This document shows positions 25,551-33,635 of a DNA stretch of 64,000 nucleotides, in pieces; the stretch's first letter is position 1; the number at the start of each line of letters is the position of its first letter. Made by a program: the position numbers and the translations under genes. The notes under the pieces are model-generated. The model did not search any database and was not told the origin of the DNA. It worked only from the letters and a program-made list of their open reading frames with translations. The stretch comes from Beijerinckiaceae bacterium. Its GTDB lineage: Bacteria; Pseudomonadota; Alphaproteobacteria; Rhizobiales; Beijerinckiaceae. Location: NCBI GenBank assembly GCA_947475995.1, contig CANJNI010000008.1, positions 54,467-118,466 on the forward strand. Reading direction: 5' to 3'.

Positions 25551-26927
25551 TCAGTGTTCCATTTTTGTTGCGTTGGGCTTGACGACCTTGAAGGGCGCCT
25601 TGCCGGGGTCCTGCGGCGCGCCCTGCCGCTGCGGGGCGGGCGCGTTGGGCACGACCCGGGCGACCGTGCCTTCGGGGTGCCTGAACCAGCCCGGATCTGT
25701 GTAATCGCCGCTCTTCAGTCCTTCGCGCACCTTCAGCACCGAGAACATGCCGCCCATCTCGACGGGTCCGAATTGCGCGAAGCCGGTCATCATCGGCAGC
25801 GTGTTGTCGGGCAGGGGCATTTCCATCGCGCCCATGTCGGCCATGCCCTGATGGCCCATCGCCATGAAGCCCGGCGCGGTCTTGCCGATCCTCTTGGCGA
25901 GGTCGGGCAGCTTCACGCCGATATAGGTTTTCACCGAATGGCCCATGGCGTTCATCGTGTGATGCGACTTGTGGCAATGGACGGCCCAGTCTCCGGGCTC
26001 ATCGGCGACGAATTCGATCGAGCGCATCTGCCCCACCGCAATGTCTGTCGTCACTTCCGGCCAGGCGGAACCGGGCGGAACCCAGCCGCCGTCGGTGCCG
26101 GTCACGGTAAATTCGTGTCCATGAATATGGATCGGATGATTGGTCATGGTGAGATTGCCGATGCGCATGCGCATCTTGTCGCCGAGGCCAGCCACGAAAT
26201 TGTCGATCCCCGGAAAGGCGCGGCTGTTCCACGTCCAGAGATTGAAATCCAGCATGGTGTTGACCTTCGGCACATAGCTTCCGGGCTCGATGTCGAAGGC
26301 GTTGAGCAGGAAACAATAGTCGCGGTCGACGCGGCGTTCCGCCGGATCTTTCGGATGCACGATGAACATGCCCATCATGCCCATGGCCATCTGGACCATT
26401 TCATCCGCATGCGGATGGTACATGAAGGTCCCGGCGCGACGGAGCTGGTATTCATACACGAAGGTCTGGCCCGGCTTGATGGCCGGTTGGGTGAGGCCGC
26501 CGACCCCGTCCATTCCGTTCGGCAATCTCTGCCCGTGCCAGTGCACGGCTGTGTGTTCGGGCAATCTGTTGGTGACGTAGATGCGGACCTTGTCGCCCTC
26601 CACCGCCTCGATGGTCGGTCCGGGCGATTGCCCGTTGTAACCCCAAAGATAGGCCTTCATGCCCGGCGCGATTTCGCGCACCACGGGTTCGGCGACGAGG
26701 TGGAACTCCTTCCAGTCGCCGTTCATGCGCCACGGCAGGGTCCAGCCATTCAGCGTCACGACCGGGTTGTAGTCCGGCCCCGTGTGAGGCTTCAGGGGCG
26801 ATTGCGTGGCGGGCTCTTTCTGGGTGGCGATCTCCGGCACGGCTGCGAAGGCGGTGCGACCGCTGACAGCCGCAACCGTGATGGCCGAGCCAACTGTCGC
26901 ATCAAGAAATCCGCGTCTGGATAGCAT
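25551..26927 (-). CDS. Tat-exported multicopper oxidase (CopA/CueO type)
   Basis: A 458-residue periplasmic multicopper oxidase. The twin-arginine signal is SRRGFLDATVGSAI. All four copper motifs are visible: HWHG at about 129, HPH at about 171, HPIHIHGHEF, and HCHKSHHTMNAMG containing the type 1 Cys and His. A Met-rich tail (GMADMGAMEMPLPDNTLPMM) may bind Cu(I). It probably oxidises Cu(I) to the less toxic Cu(II). It is in the middle of the six-gene leftward operon, 9 bases after the TolC-family gene. Confidence 0.94.
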   Translation of the reverse strand: MLSRRGFLDATVGSAITVAAVSGRTAFAAVPEIATQKEPATQSPLKPHTGPDYNPVVTLNGWTLPWRMNGDWKEFHLVAEPVVREIAPGMKAYLWGYNGQSPGPTIEAVEGDKVRIYVTNRLPEHTAVHWHGQRLPNGMDGVGGLTQPAIKPGQTFVYEYQLRRAGTFMYHPHADEMVQMAMGMMGMFIVHPKDPAERRVDRDYCFLLNAFDIEPGSYVPKVNTMLDFNLWTWNSRAFPGIDNFVAGLGDKMRMRIGNLTMTNHPIHIHGHEFTVTGTDGGWVPPGSAWPEVTTDIAVGQMRSIEFVADEPGDWAVHCHKSHHTMNAMGHSVKTYIGVKLPDLAKRIGKTAPGFMAMGHQGMADMGAMEMPLPDNTLPMMTGFAQFGPVEMGGMFSVLKVREGLKSGDYTDPGWFRHPEGTVARVVPNAPAPQRQGAPQDPGKAPFKVVKPNATKMEH

Positions 26928-26936
26928 GTGAATCTC

Positions 26937-28376
26937 CTAGTGCGCAGCATCGCCGCCGCCGGCTGCGGCGGCAGGCTTGACGTCGCTTCCGCTGATGCCG
27001 ACACCCGTGAGGGCCGCGCGCAGATCGGCTTCGGCGAGGAAGAAATCGCGGCGCGCGTCGATGGCCGCGACGTTGCTGAGAATGCGTGAACGGGCGTCCT
27101 GCAGCAGCACGAAGAGATCGGCCAGCATGCCGTTATAGTGCAGCATGGACTCGTCCTGAATCAGCTTGCGCAGGGGCAGGACCTTGGACTGATAGAGGCG
27201 CGCGACATCATGTGCGCCCTTGTAGGCCATATAGGTTTCGCGCACTTCTGAACGAGCGTTGACGCCTTTCTCGGCCAGCAGGTTTGCGGCGCGCAGATAG
27301 GTTTCCTGCGCCTCGCGGCTTCGTGCTTCTCCAAAGTCGAACAGCGGAATCGCAATCGTCAGTTCCGCGCCCCTCGCAAGGTTCTTCTCGGCCGAAATGT
27401 CTCCCGTTACGGGATCGATGGTCCGGACCTTCGAGATGCTTTCCGCTGCCGAGAGTTCAATGGCGTCGACAAAGCGCGTGGCCTGCGTGAGGCCAAGTTC
27501 CTTTGCGGTCTTTTCCATTTCGAGGCGAGCGATCTGCACATCGACGCGCTTGGATAACGCCAGTGCTTCGAGAGCCTGCGGACCCAGAAGTTTCCCCGGC
27601 AATGGTGGGAGGGTGCGCGGCAATTCATATCGCTCATCGGCCTGCCAAAGGCCCATGAGGCGCGTCAGGCGTTCCTTCTCGACCTGCTCCTGCGTGCGGG
27701 CGCGTGCGATCTCGGCTGAAAGCTCCGCGTAAAAGGCAAACTCGCGACCCTGATCAAGCCTGTTCAGGGCGCCGGTTTCGCCGAGCTTCTGGGCGAGTTC
27801 CGCGAGATTCTCGGAAGCCGCGCGCGCTTCCACCAGATATTGCGTCTGGGCGCGCGCAGCGACAGCCTTCCAGTATTGTCGTCTCACATCTGCGGTCAGC
27901 CGCACCGTGGCGGCGACGGCGTCGAGTTGCGCTTTTCTCCAGACGGTCTGGGCAATGTCCTGCCGGGCCGGCAAAGTCGCGAGCGACAGAAGGTCCGCGA
28001 TCAGCTTGCGCTCGATGTCGAGTTCGAGATGCGCTGACATTTTGGAGATCGAGAGCGCCGGATTGGGGGGCAGGCTGTCGTGCACATAGCGTGCTTCGGA
28101 AATGCCGAGTTCGTTATAGGCGGCCTGCAATCCCTTGTTGCGCAACAGCGCAATCTGCACCGCGTCATTCACCCCGAGCCCACGCTTGAGCAAGGCGCGG
28201 GCGCGTGACTGCGTCAAGATATCCTTTTCGGGTGTTTCAACCTTCGCGGTCTCGCGTCCTTCGTCGGCCGCGATGCGCTCGACCACGCTCGACATGCCGC
28301 CGTCGGGAGAGAGGGTCACGCAGCCTCCAAGCAGGCTCACGAAAGCCGTCGTCCAAAGCCAATGTGCAATCTTCAT
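26937..28376 (-). CDS. TolC-family outer membrane efflux lipoprotein
   Basis: A 479-residue outer-membrane factor of the TolC/CusC type. The N-terminus is a lipoprotein signal with lipobox LLGGC; two long helical repeat units follow (ALLRNKGLQAAYNELG and the repeat around KTAKELGLTQATRF). Such proteins form the outer-membrane channel of RND or ABC efflux pumps, but no inner-membrane pump or adaptor gene is nearby. The start at 28376 overlaps the preceding lipoprotein gene by ATGA. Confidence 0.9.
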   Translation of the reverse strand: MKIAHWLWTTAFVSLLGGCVTLSPDGGMSSVVERIAADEGRETAKVETPEKDILTQSRARALLKRGLGVNDAVQIALLRNKGLQAAYNELGISEARYVHDSLPPNPALSISKMSAHLELDIERKLIADLLSLATLPARQDIAQTVWRKAQLDAVAATVRLTADVRRQYWKAVAARAQTQYLVEARAASENLAELAQKLGETGALNRLDQGREFAFYAELSAEIARARTQEQVEKERLTRLMGLWQADERYELPRTLPPLPGKLLGPQALEALALSKRVDVQIARLEMEKTAKELGLTQATRFVDAIELSAAESISKVRTIDPVTGDISAEKNLARGAELTIAIPLFDFGEARSREAQETYLRAANLLAEKGVNARSEVRETYMAYKGAHDVARLYQSKVLPLRKLIQDESMLHYNGMLADLFVLLQDARSRILSNVAAIDARRDFFLAEADLRAALTGVGISGSDVKPAAAAGGGDAAH

Positions 28377-28588
28377 GGCTCGCTCCCCGGCGGGGCCACG
28401 CGCCTGTTGATCGTCATCCAGTCCAGCGGCTCCACGGGCCGATAGTCCTGCGTTCCCGCGGTCGTCGAAATGACCGGTACGGGCTTTCCACGCACGAGCG
28501 GGTCCGATGCCTGTGCCAGATGCGAGGTCGTCGGCTGGGCGCATGCGGCCAAAGACAGGCCCAGTCCCGACAGGAACAAAAACTTCAT
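28373..28588 (-). CDS. small lipoprotein
   Basis: A 71-residue protein with a clear lipoprotein signal (FLFLSGLGLSLAAC). The mature part is short and Pro-rich, with DWMTINRRVAPPG near the end. No family is recognised. It overlaps the TolC-family gene by 4 bases, so it is translationally coupled to it and may be an assembly partner. Confidence 0.8.
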   Translation of the reverse strand: MKFLFLSGLGLSLAACAQPTTSHLAQASDPLVRGKPVPVISTTAGTQDYRPVEPLDWMTINRRVAPPGSEP

Positions 28589-28642
28589 GAGATTATCCTG
28601 ACAGAGCGTCGAAAGGCGCGCGAAAGCGCGCGCCAGCGCAAT

Positions 28643-29017
28643 TCAGGCTCTGGGCGGCTTCTCGATGCCGGGCCCCTTGATGTCGGCCCGCTGTGGTTCA
28701 TCCGGCAGCCACGAGGTTACAGCTGAATGGGCGCGCTGTTTCGCAAAAGGCGCTTCCGCCGCCAGAAGCGAATGACAGGCGGCTCCGCAGCACCCGTCCT
28801 TGCAAGGGTCTCCCGGCAGTTGCCGATCGGTTTGCTTGTCGTGATGGGAATGATCATGAGCTGTTGCATGATGATGCGCGTGACCAGCGGACACATGTTT
28901 CGTCGCGGCATGCGCGATGTTCGTCTGCTGCAGATTTGCGGTCATCGCCAGAAACGCCAGAAGACCGGCGACAAGGCCAGTCCGTCCGAGGGTTTGTAAC
29001 AGGCGCCTGAAACTCAT
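28643..29017 (-). CDS. His/Cys-rich secreted protein
   Basis: A 124-residue exported protein, first gene of the leftward copper operon. After a signal peptide (LVAGLLAFLAMTANLQQTNIAHA) comes a His cluster (HAHHHATAHDHSHHD) and a Cys motif CKDGCCGAACHS. Metal binding, most likely copper or zinc, is inferred from these residues and from the operon. No family is recognised. A similar Cys motif occurs in the exported protein at 62242-62637, next to a DUF305 gene. Confidence 0.82.
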   Translation of the reverse strand: MSFRRLLQTLGRTGLVAGLLAFLAMTANLQQTNIAHAATKHVSAGHAHHHATAHDHSHHDKQTDRQLPGDPCKDGCCGAACHSLLAAEAPFAKQRAHSAVTSWLPDEPQRADIKGPGIEKPPRA

Positions 29018-29256
29018 CCGGAGAATCTGTTTGCGAGCCAGGATTGTAGGCTTGGCGAATCGTTATTGAGAGTCTTCACCTCGGTCAAGGCTGGCCCGGT
29101 CCGGCATCGCGCGCCACCGCATTAGCCAAGCTCATGCTTGCTGATTCACGGCGGACGGTGATGTGATCGCTGGTCAATGCCGCCGCCTCAACCGCGAAGC
29201 GTCAACGGCGACAAAACGCGCCGATGAAGCGCGGATCTACAAGTCAGGAGGACGCC

Positions 29257-29367
29257 ATGTGGGCAAATGATGGAATGATGAGCGGAATGACAGGACTCTT
29301 CGGATTGCTGGTCCTGCTGCTTGCGGTGCTTGGAATAGCGGCGCTGATCAAATATCTCAGGACCTGA
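29257..29367 (+). CDS. 36-residue Met-rich membrane peptide
   Basis: This ORF is too short for the track. It starts MWANDGMMSGMTG and continues as one hydrophobic helix (LFGLLVLLLAVLGIAALIKYL). AGGAGG lies five bases before the ATG, an excellent ribosome site. Met-rich N-termini joined to one helix are typical of tiny proteins in copper loci. It is divergent from the copper operon across a 239-base gap. The function is unknown; inner-membrane metal sensing or pump association is inference. Confidence 0.75.
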   Translation: MWANDGMMSGMTGLFGLLVLLLAVLGIAALIKYLRT

Positions 29368-29399
29368 CACGTCGCAGGTCGGCCGCCGCCCGATCTTTC

Positions 29400-29684
29400 G
29401 TGACGGGGGCCGGCAGCAAGGAGCCATGGGCGAAGCGGTTATTTCGTAACGTGATCATTGCTCTTGGTCTTCTGGCCGGATCTTCCGCGCTCGCAGAAGG
29501 AAGTTGCGAGCAGGGTCGGCAGGAGGTCGCCGAGGCGCTTCAGCACGCGCGTCTTGATGATTACACGAAACGTCAGGTGGAGGGAGAGTTGTCGCGCATC
29601 GAACAGGCGCAGGCGGCGAAGAGCGAAACCGATTGCGAGGACGCCATCGGAAAACTGAAACACATCCTGCATCTCGATCATTGA
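29400..29684 (+). CDS. small exported helical protein of unknown function
   Basis: A 94-residue ORF with a hydrophobic signal (NVIIALGLLAGSSALA) and a mature helical part with two Cys (GSCEQG and TDCEDA) likely joined by a disulfide. The start is unsure: GTG 29400 lacks a ribosome site, and GTG 29451 would begin at the signal peptide. It follows the 36-residue peptide gene by 32 bases. The pattern resembles DUF-type periplasmic proteins of about 70 mature residues, but I cannot name one. Confidence 0.68.
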   Translation: MTGAGSKEPWAKRLFRNVIIALGLLAGSSALAEGSCEQGRQEVAEALQHARLDDYTKRQVEGELSRIEQAQAAKSETDCEDAIGKLKHILHLDH

Positions 29685-29688
29685 TGCG

Positions 29689-30672
29689 TTACTGCGGCCG
29701 GAATTCCAGGATCTCCGCTCCCCCTTCCGGACCAGCCCGCGCCGCCACGAAAAGCCGATCGAGTTGTTCCACATACAACGAGGTCCGCGCTCCCGTTCGG
29801 GTTTTGACAGTGTCGATGCGTTTTGGACTGCCGGAGATGTTGAATACGTCAATGACGCCGCTGCCGCAGGTCACATAGGCCCTGTGCCGTTTTTCGTCGA
29901 TGAAGACATCGTCTGCATCGTCGCAGGTTTCGACCCTGTCGTCGGTTTTCTTCGATTGAATATCGAAGCGAACGAGTTGGGCCGGCCTCGTGCGAGCCAC
30001 CACGAAAAGTGAATGCTGCGCGGCCGACAACGCCATCGGGAATGCGCCTGATGCGCCTTCCAGCGGCCAGCGACTAACCGACCCCGAAGGATCGATAGCC
30101 GCTATCGCGTTCAATCTCGGGATGTTCGCGAAAACGGTCCCGGATTCAGGGTGGACCTGAAACCCTTCCGGATGGGCCGGGAGTTGATGATCGCCGACTT
30201 TGGCCATTCGTTCGGGATCAATCATTACGATGCCGCCGTTGCCGTAACCAACGAAGACCTTTCCATTGCTGACCCGTAGGTTATCGGCGTCGCCCGAAGT
30301 CTGCATGTTTCCGGCGGGGCCAAGATCATTTGCGCGGAAAAAACTTATGGAGCCATTTCCGGCATTCGCCACGACCAAAAGGTTTTGGGCGTCGACAAAC
30401 CCGATGCCCTGCGGCTCGGACAGCCCCCTGATCCGGGACGACAAGACTCCCTTCTTCAGATCGACCACCCCGATGGAATTATTGCCGAGTTCCGCCACAA
30501 AAAGGCGTTGTGTGCGAAGATCGACCGCCATGTGGTCAATCCTTCCGGCGACATTGCCGAGTGGAATGTGACGCTCAAGCACCAGTGATTGCGCGAAGGC
30601 GCATGTCGAGAGCAAAAGGCCGGCGAAGGCGCCCGCGATGTGTTTCGTGGCTTCCCTATTCACGCGAAACAT
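29689..30672 (-). CDS. YncE-like beta-propeller exported protein
   Basis: A 327-residue exported protein (signal GAFAGLLLSTCAFA) composed of repeated four-strand blades of the YncE/PQQ-like type: DLRTQRLFVAELGNNSIGVVDL, AQNLLVVANAGNGSISFF and KRHRAYVTCGSGVIDVFN. Such propellers bind ligands or partner proteins; no catalytic motif is visible. Its start overlaps the end of the LamG/DUF1080-like gene by 17 bases, so the two are co-transcribed. It converges with the 94-residue gene. Confidence 0.83.
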   Translation of the reverse strand: MFRVNREATKHIAGAFAGLLLSTCAFAQSLVLERHIPLGNVAGRIDHMAVDLRTQRLFVAELGNNSIGVVDLKKGVLSSRIRGLSEPQGIGFVDAQNLLVVANAGNGSISFFRANDLGPAGNMQTSGDADNLRVSNGKVFVGYGNGGIVMIDPERMAKVGDHQLPAHPEGFQVHPESGTVFANIPRLNAIAAIDPSGSVSRWPLEGASGAFPMALSAAQHSLFVVARTRPAQLVRFDIQSKKTDDRVETCDDADDVFIDEKRHRAYVTCGSGVIDVFNISGSPKRIDTVKTRTGARTSLYVEQLDRLFVAARAGPEGGAEILEFRPQ

Positions 30673-31303
30673 CCACCGTCAGATTGGCGAACAGTGTGAA
30701 ACTGTCTGCCTTGCTCCAGAGCGCGATTCCGCCCGAGGTTCGAAACGTCGTATCGCGGACTTCGAACAATTGCTTCCCGGCAAACGAGACGGTGATCAGG
30801 TCTCCGGCGATCTTCACCGCCAGGCGCTGCGGTTTGCCCGAGGCGACCGGAGTATCGGCTCCGGCGAACTGAATGCGGTTTCCGTTTACGGTTCGATAGA
30901 GCCGCACATTGTTTTCGAGCGCATTTGCGCGCACCACGAAATAATTGTTTCGATCCTGCAGCCGGAACGCCAGACCGCCCGCGCGGTCGATCTCGCCCTC
31001 CTGCGGAATGAGATCGACCGCAATTTCGAGATCAGTCGCCCGGACGTCCTTCACGATGCAAAGCGGATATCGCGCGTCGAGCTTCTCGCGGCTGACTTCA
31101 GCCAGCCCCGAGCGGTCGCCCTGCTGCACAAACTGCCATCGTGGAGGTCCGCCGGCGTTGCCGGTCAGGGCGGAATCGCAGGCCGATGGAGGCGACCCCG
31201 CAATCTGCCCGGATGAGAACAGGGGAATCGACCGTTCGGCCGCGTCCGCTGCACAACAGGCTGCCATCAATGCGAGAACCAGCACGGACCTCATCCGCCA
31301 CAC
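30656..31303 (-). CDS. LamG/DUF1080-like exported protein
   Basis: A 215-residue exported protein with a signal peptide (VLVLALMAACCAADA) and a jelly-roll domain resembling DUF1080/3-keto-disaccharide hydrolases: GGLAFRLQDRNNYFVVRANALENNVRLY, then RTSGGIALWSKADSFTLFANL. These domains bind or modify carbohydrates, but no active site is recognised here. It lies between the DUF1259 gene and the YncE-like gene on the same strand, suggesting one operon. Confidence 0.75.
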   Translation of the reverse strand: MWRMRSVLVLALMAACCAADAAERSIPLFSSGQIAGSPPSACDSALTGNAGGPPRWQFVQQGDRSGLAEVSREKLDARYPLCIVKDVRATDLEIAVDLIPQEGEIDRAGGLAFRLQDRNNYFVVRANALENNVRLYRTVNGNRIQFAGADTPVASGKPQRLAVKIAGDLITVSFAGKQLFEVRDTTFRTSGGIALWSKADSFTLFANLTVDVSRE

Positions 31304-31330
31304 ATCCTTTCGCCGGACGATCAGACTTTC

Positions 31331-32218
31331 CTAGCCCTTCGGGGCCACATGGACCGCATCAAGCGCGCCTCGCAAGCCCTTTGCGAGTTTCTGCACGTCG
31401 TCATTTGCCCAGAAATGCACGAAGAACGCGCGAGGTTCGTCATCCAGCATGTGATTGTGAATCGCCGTCACCTCGATGCCGTTGCTGCGGAGCGCTTTCA
31501 GCAAGGGAGTCACTTCCTTTGCGAGGGCCACGAAGTCTCCTGTTATGGCTGCCTTGCCGTTGCCGCTCGACTGGAAGTTGATCGCAATGGCTGCGCCCAT
31601 TGGTCCGGCGACTTTCATGCCGTCCATCTTGATTTCGTCGGATCGCGGGATGCCAAACTGAAAGACGCCCCCGTTGTTGCGTCCCTTGAAGCCCAGGATC
31701 TCCTCCACTTGCGAAGTGTTGAAACCCGGTTCGGGCGCCTGAGCGCTCGCGGCGGGCGGGTCGAACGGGGTTTTGGACACAGAGAGCGCCGTCCGCACGG
31801 CTTTCGCGAGCTTCACAGGATCGCCATGCCCGGACACGTGCATGTAAAAGGTTGCGGGGCTCGCACGCAGAAGATGGTTGTGCAGAGCCGTCACCTCGAT
31901 TCCGCTTTCAAACAGTTTCGACATGACCGGATTGATTTCCGTTTCCGTCAGCACGAGATCGCCCATCATCATGGCGTCTGATCCCTTGTCTTCAAACGCG
32001 ATCCATCCGCCGAGCGCGAAGCCGGTCTTGATGTCGACGCCGTCCAGAGTCACCTTCAGGTCTGTGCGCGGAAGCCCGTAGCGATACACGCTGCCCGTCT
32101 GGGCATTGGTCTTGCCGATCGCCTGATCGACCGCTTTCCAGTCGGCCGCAACAGCGGGGAGCGGCGCTCCCGCAATCGAGAGGCAGGCCAGCATGAACAA
32201 ATGCGATTTGATTGTCAT
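31331..32218 (-). CDS. DUF1259 exported protein with internal duplication
   Basis: A 295-residue exported protein (signal LACLSIAGAPLPAVA) made of two similar halves. Each has YRYG/FQFGIPRxD, a Gly-rich hydrophobic strand, and a His motif: ALHNHLL in the first half and AIHNHML in the second. This is the DUF1259 (LppY/LpqO) pattern, of unknown function; the paired HNH motifs suggest metal binding. The start at 32218 has GGGAG upstream. First gene of the DUF1259-LamG-YncE unit. Confidence 0.85.
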   Translation of the reverse strand: MTIKSHLFMLACLSIAGAPLPAVAADWKAVDQAIGKTNAQTGSVYRYGLPRTDLKVTLDGVDIKTGFALGGWIAFEDKGSDAMMMGDLVLTETEINPVMSKLFESGIEVTALHNHLLRASPATFYMHVSGHGDPVKLAKAVRTALSVSKTPFDPPAASAQAPEPGFNTSQVEEILGFKGRNNGGVFQFGIPRSDEIKMDGMKVAGPMGAAIAINFQSSGNGKAAITGDFVALAKEVTPLLKALRSNGIEVTAIHNHMLDDEPRAFFVHFWANDDVQKLAKGLRGALDAVHVAPKG

Positions 32219-32640
32219 GGAATTCTCCCGTTCTTCAGGCGTGCATGCTGGACCTGTTCGGGTCCTGAATTTCGGGAGGAATGGCGGTTCGAACTGCAAG
32301 CCGCACACATCGCTCCTCCGTCGGACTTGTCCGAACAGGAAAAGCGGAACTTGGACGCGAAGCGTCTGAGTCGGGGCGTCCGCGCCGGCCCCGTCACTTC
32401 TAGATAATCCGATTGAAAGTCCGGCAAAGGACCGGAAAGTCCGCATTTCGTGCGCTGGACACGCGCTGGCGCGGGTGTCCGAAACGCAGCGCGGCGCCCC
32501 AACACTTGGCTACATGGCCATCGCTGCCATGGCAGAAAATGCGCTCATGGCGTCTTCCGGCGAGGCACAGAAGTGCCCGCAGCAGCGCGCCGTTAAAGCG
32601 CGTGCTTCTGAATATATTCTCTCGGGAAGGCTCTTGCCGG
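32219..32640. other. 422-base gap with a candidate operator
   Basis: No gene is supported here; the ORFs in the track overlap mucR or lack any motif. It must contain the promoter of the DUF1259 unit. TCGGAC-TT-GTCCGA at 32321-32334 is an inverted repeat about 100 bases upstream of that gene, and AAAGTCCG is repeated nearby at 32415 and 32436. The rest is unremarkable. Confidence 0.4.
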
Positions 32641-33078
32641 TCAGCGTCCCTTGCGGGGTCCCCGGAGGCTCTGGCCGTGCTTGCGGCCGAGGCCCATCTT
32701 CTTGGCGAGTTCCGACCGAGCGGCCGCATAGTTCGGGGCCACCATCGGATAATCCGCCGGCAGGCCCCAACGGGCGCGGTAGTCCTCGGGAGAAAGGTTG
32801 TGGTCGGTGCGCAGGTGGCGCTTGAGCGACTTGAAGCTCTTGCCGTCCTCCAGACACACGAGATGATCGTCGTGGATGGACTTGCGGACCGGCACGGCCG
32901 GGGCCGGCTTCTCGGCCGGGGCGGCCACAGGGGCGGGGGCGGCCGCTGCTCCGGTCAATTGCGCGACGGCCCGATGCACGGCGGCGATCAGTTCGGGAAG
33001 TTCGGACTTGGGCAGGTTGTTATTCGAAACATAAGCAGCCACGATATCTGCGGCCATTTCCAAAGTGGTGTCGGACAT
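32641..33078 (-). CDS. mucR: MucR/Ros family zinc-finger transcriptional regulator
   Basis: A 145-residue regulator. The C-terminal zinc-finger domain has the family pattern [31 protein letters not shown]. The middle is a Pro/Ala linker, and the N-terminus [20 protein letters not shown] is the usual oligomerisation helix. MucR proteins are H-NS-like silencers of horizontally acquired and surface genes in Rhizobiales and usually repress themselves. AGGAGG-like sequence (CGGAGGA) precedes the start. It lies between the copper/periplasm genes and the flavin module. Confidence 0.95.
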   Translation of the reverse strand: MSDTTLEMAADIVAAYVSNNNLPKSELPELIAAVHRAVAQLTGAAAAPAPVAAPAEKPAPAVPVRKSIHDDHLVCLEDGKSFKSLKRHLRTDHNLSPEDYRARWGLPADYPMVAPNYAAARSELAKKMGLGRKHGQSLRGPRKGR

Positions 33079-33146
33079 AAATTCCTCCGAAGTTGAACTG
33101 CTCTACCTGAGGCTGCGAATAAAAGAAAGTTCGTTCCTATACATTT

Positions 33147-33185
33147 CTGGAAAAATTCCAGCGCAAAATATCCGGACATCATGTC
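33147..33185. promoter_or_regulatory. two inverted repeats upstream of mucR
   Basis: CTGGAA-AAA-TTCCAG (33147-33161) and GACAT-C-ATGTC (about 33175-33185) lie 70-105 bases upstream of the mucR start in an AT-richer stretch. They may serve autoregulation, though MucR proteins often prefer AT-rich DNA without strict palindromes. Confidence 0.3.
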
Positions 33186-33221
33186 GGAAATCGGTCGATC
33201 CCGTCCGCCGGGGCGGGTCCT

Positions 33222-33506
33222 TCAGCTATCGTCGCGGCGGCGTTCCGGGCGTCGGCTTACCATGTCCAGCGTCGCCGGGTTGAACATGGCTTCGAGCCTT
33301 TCGCCGCGACCGTTGCGCGCGTGGACATGGTAGCAGCCGTCATTGACCCGCAGCATTTCGATGTTCCAGCCGTCTGTTTCGAGCCGTTGCTGCAGGGCCT
33401 GACGCGGCTTCCAGTCCGTGAGCGGCGCGCGGCAGCGGGGGGATGCGGCGGCTGAACCGCCGGCAAACGCCAATGTCAGGACCACAAGGACCGCAAGCCG
33501 GAACAC
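33222..33506 (-). CDS. small exported PepSY-domain protein
   Basis: A 94-residue exported protein: signal LAVLVVLTLAFAGGSAAA, then a single PepSY domain (DWKPRQALQQRLETDGWNIEMLRVNDGCYHVHARNGRGERLEAMFNPATLDMV). The track's ORF runs far upstream antisense to the response regulator. I use GTG 33504-33506 because GGGAGCG precedes it and the signal follows at once. It is divergent from the two-component genes, the usual layout where a PepSY protein is the target or inhibitor of the system. Confidence 0.82.
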   Translation of the reverse strand: MFRLAVLVVLTLAFAGGSAAASPRCRAPLTDWKPRQALQQRLETDGWNIEMLRVNDGCYHVHARNGRGERLEAMFNPATLDMVSRRPERRRDDS

Positions 33507-33635
33507 GACACGCTCCCACGCCAGATATCCACCATCCAAGCATATTTCCCTGACGAATGGCTGAATGATTGACCTAATTTTTTGCGCCGAAAGCGGCGCG
33601 CTCCAGCTAATCTGGGGCGAACGGACCGGAAATCC

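Noticed and set aside
25458-26924. 488-residue ORF on the plus strand
   Set aside because: Antisense to the multicopper oxidase; His/Arg-rich composition mirrors the copper motifs on the other strand.
32475-32825. 116-residue ORF on the plus strand overlapping mucR
   Set aside because: Half of it is antisense to the mucR coding end, and the rest has no ribosome site or motif.
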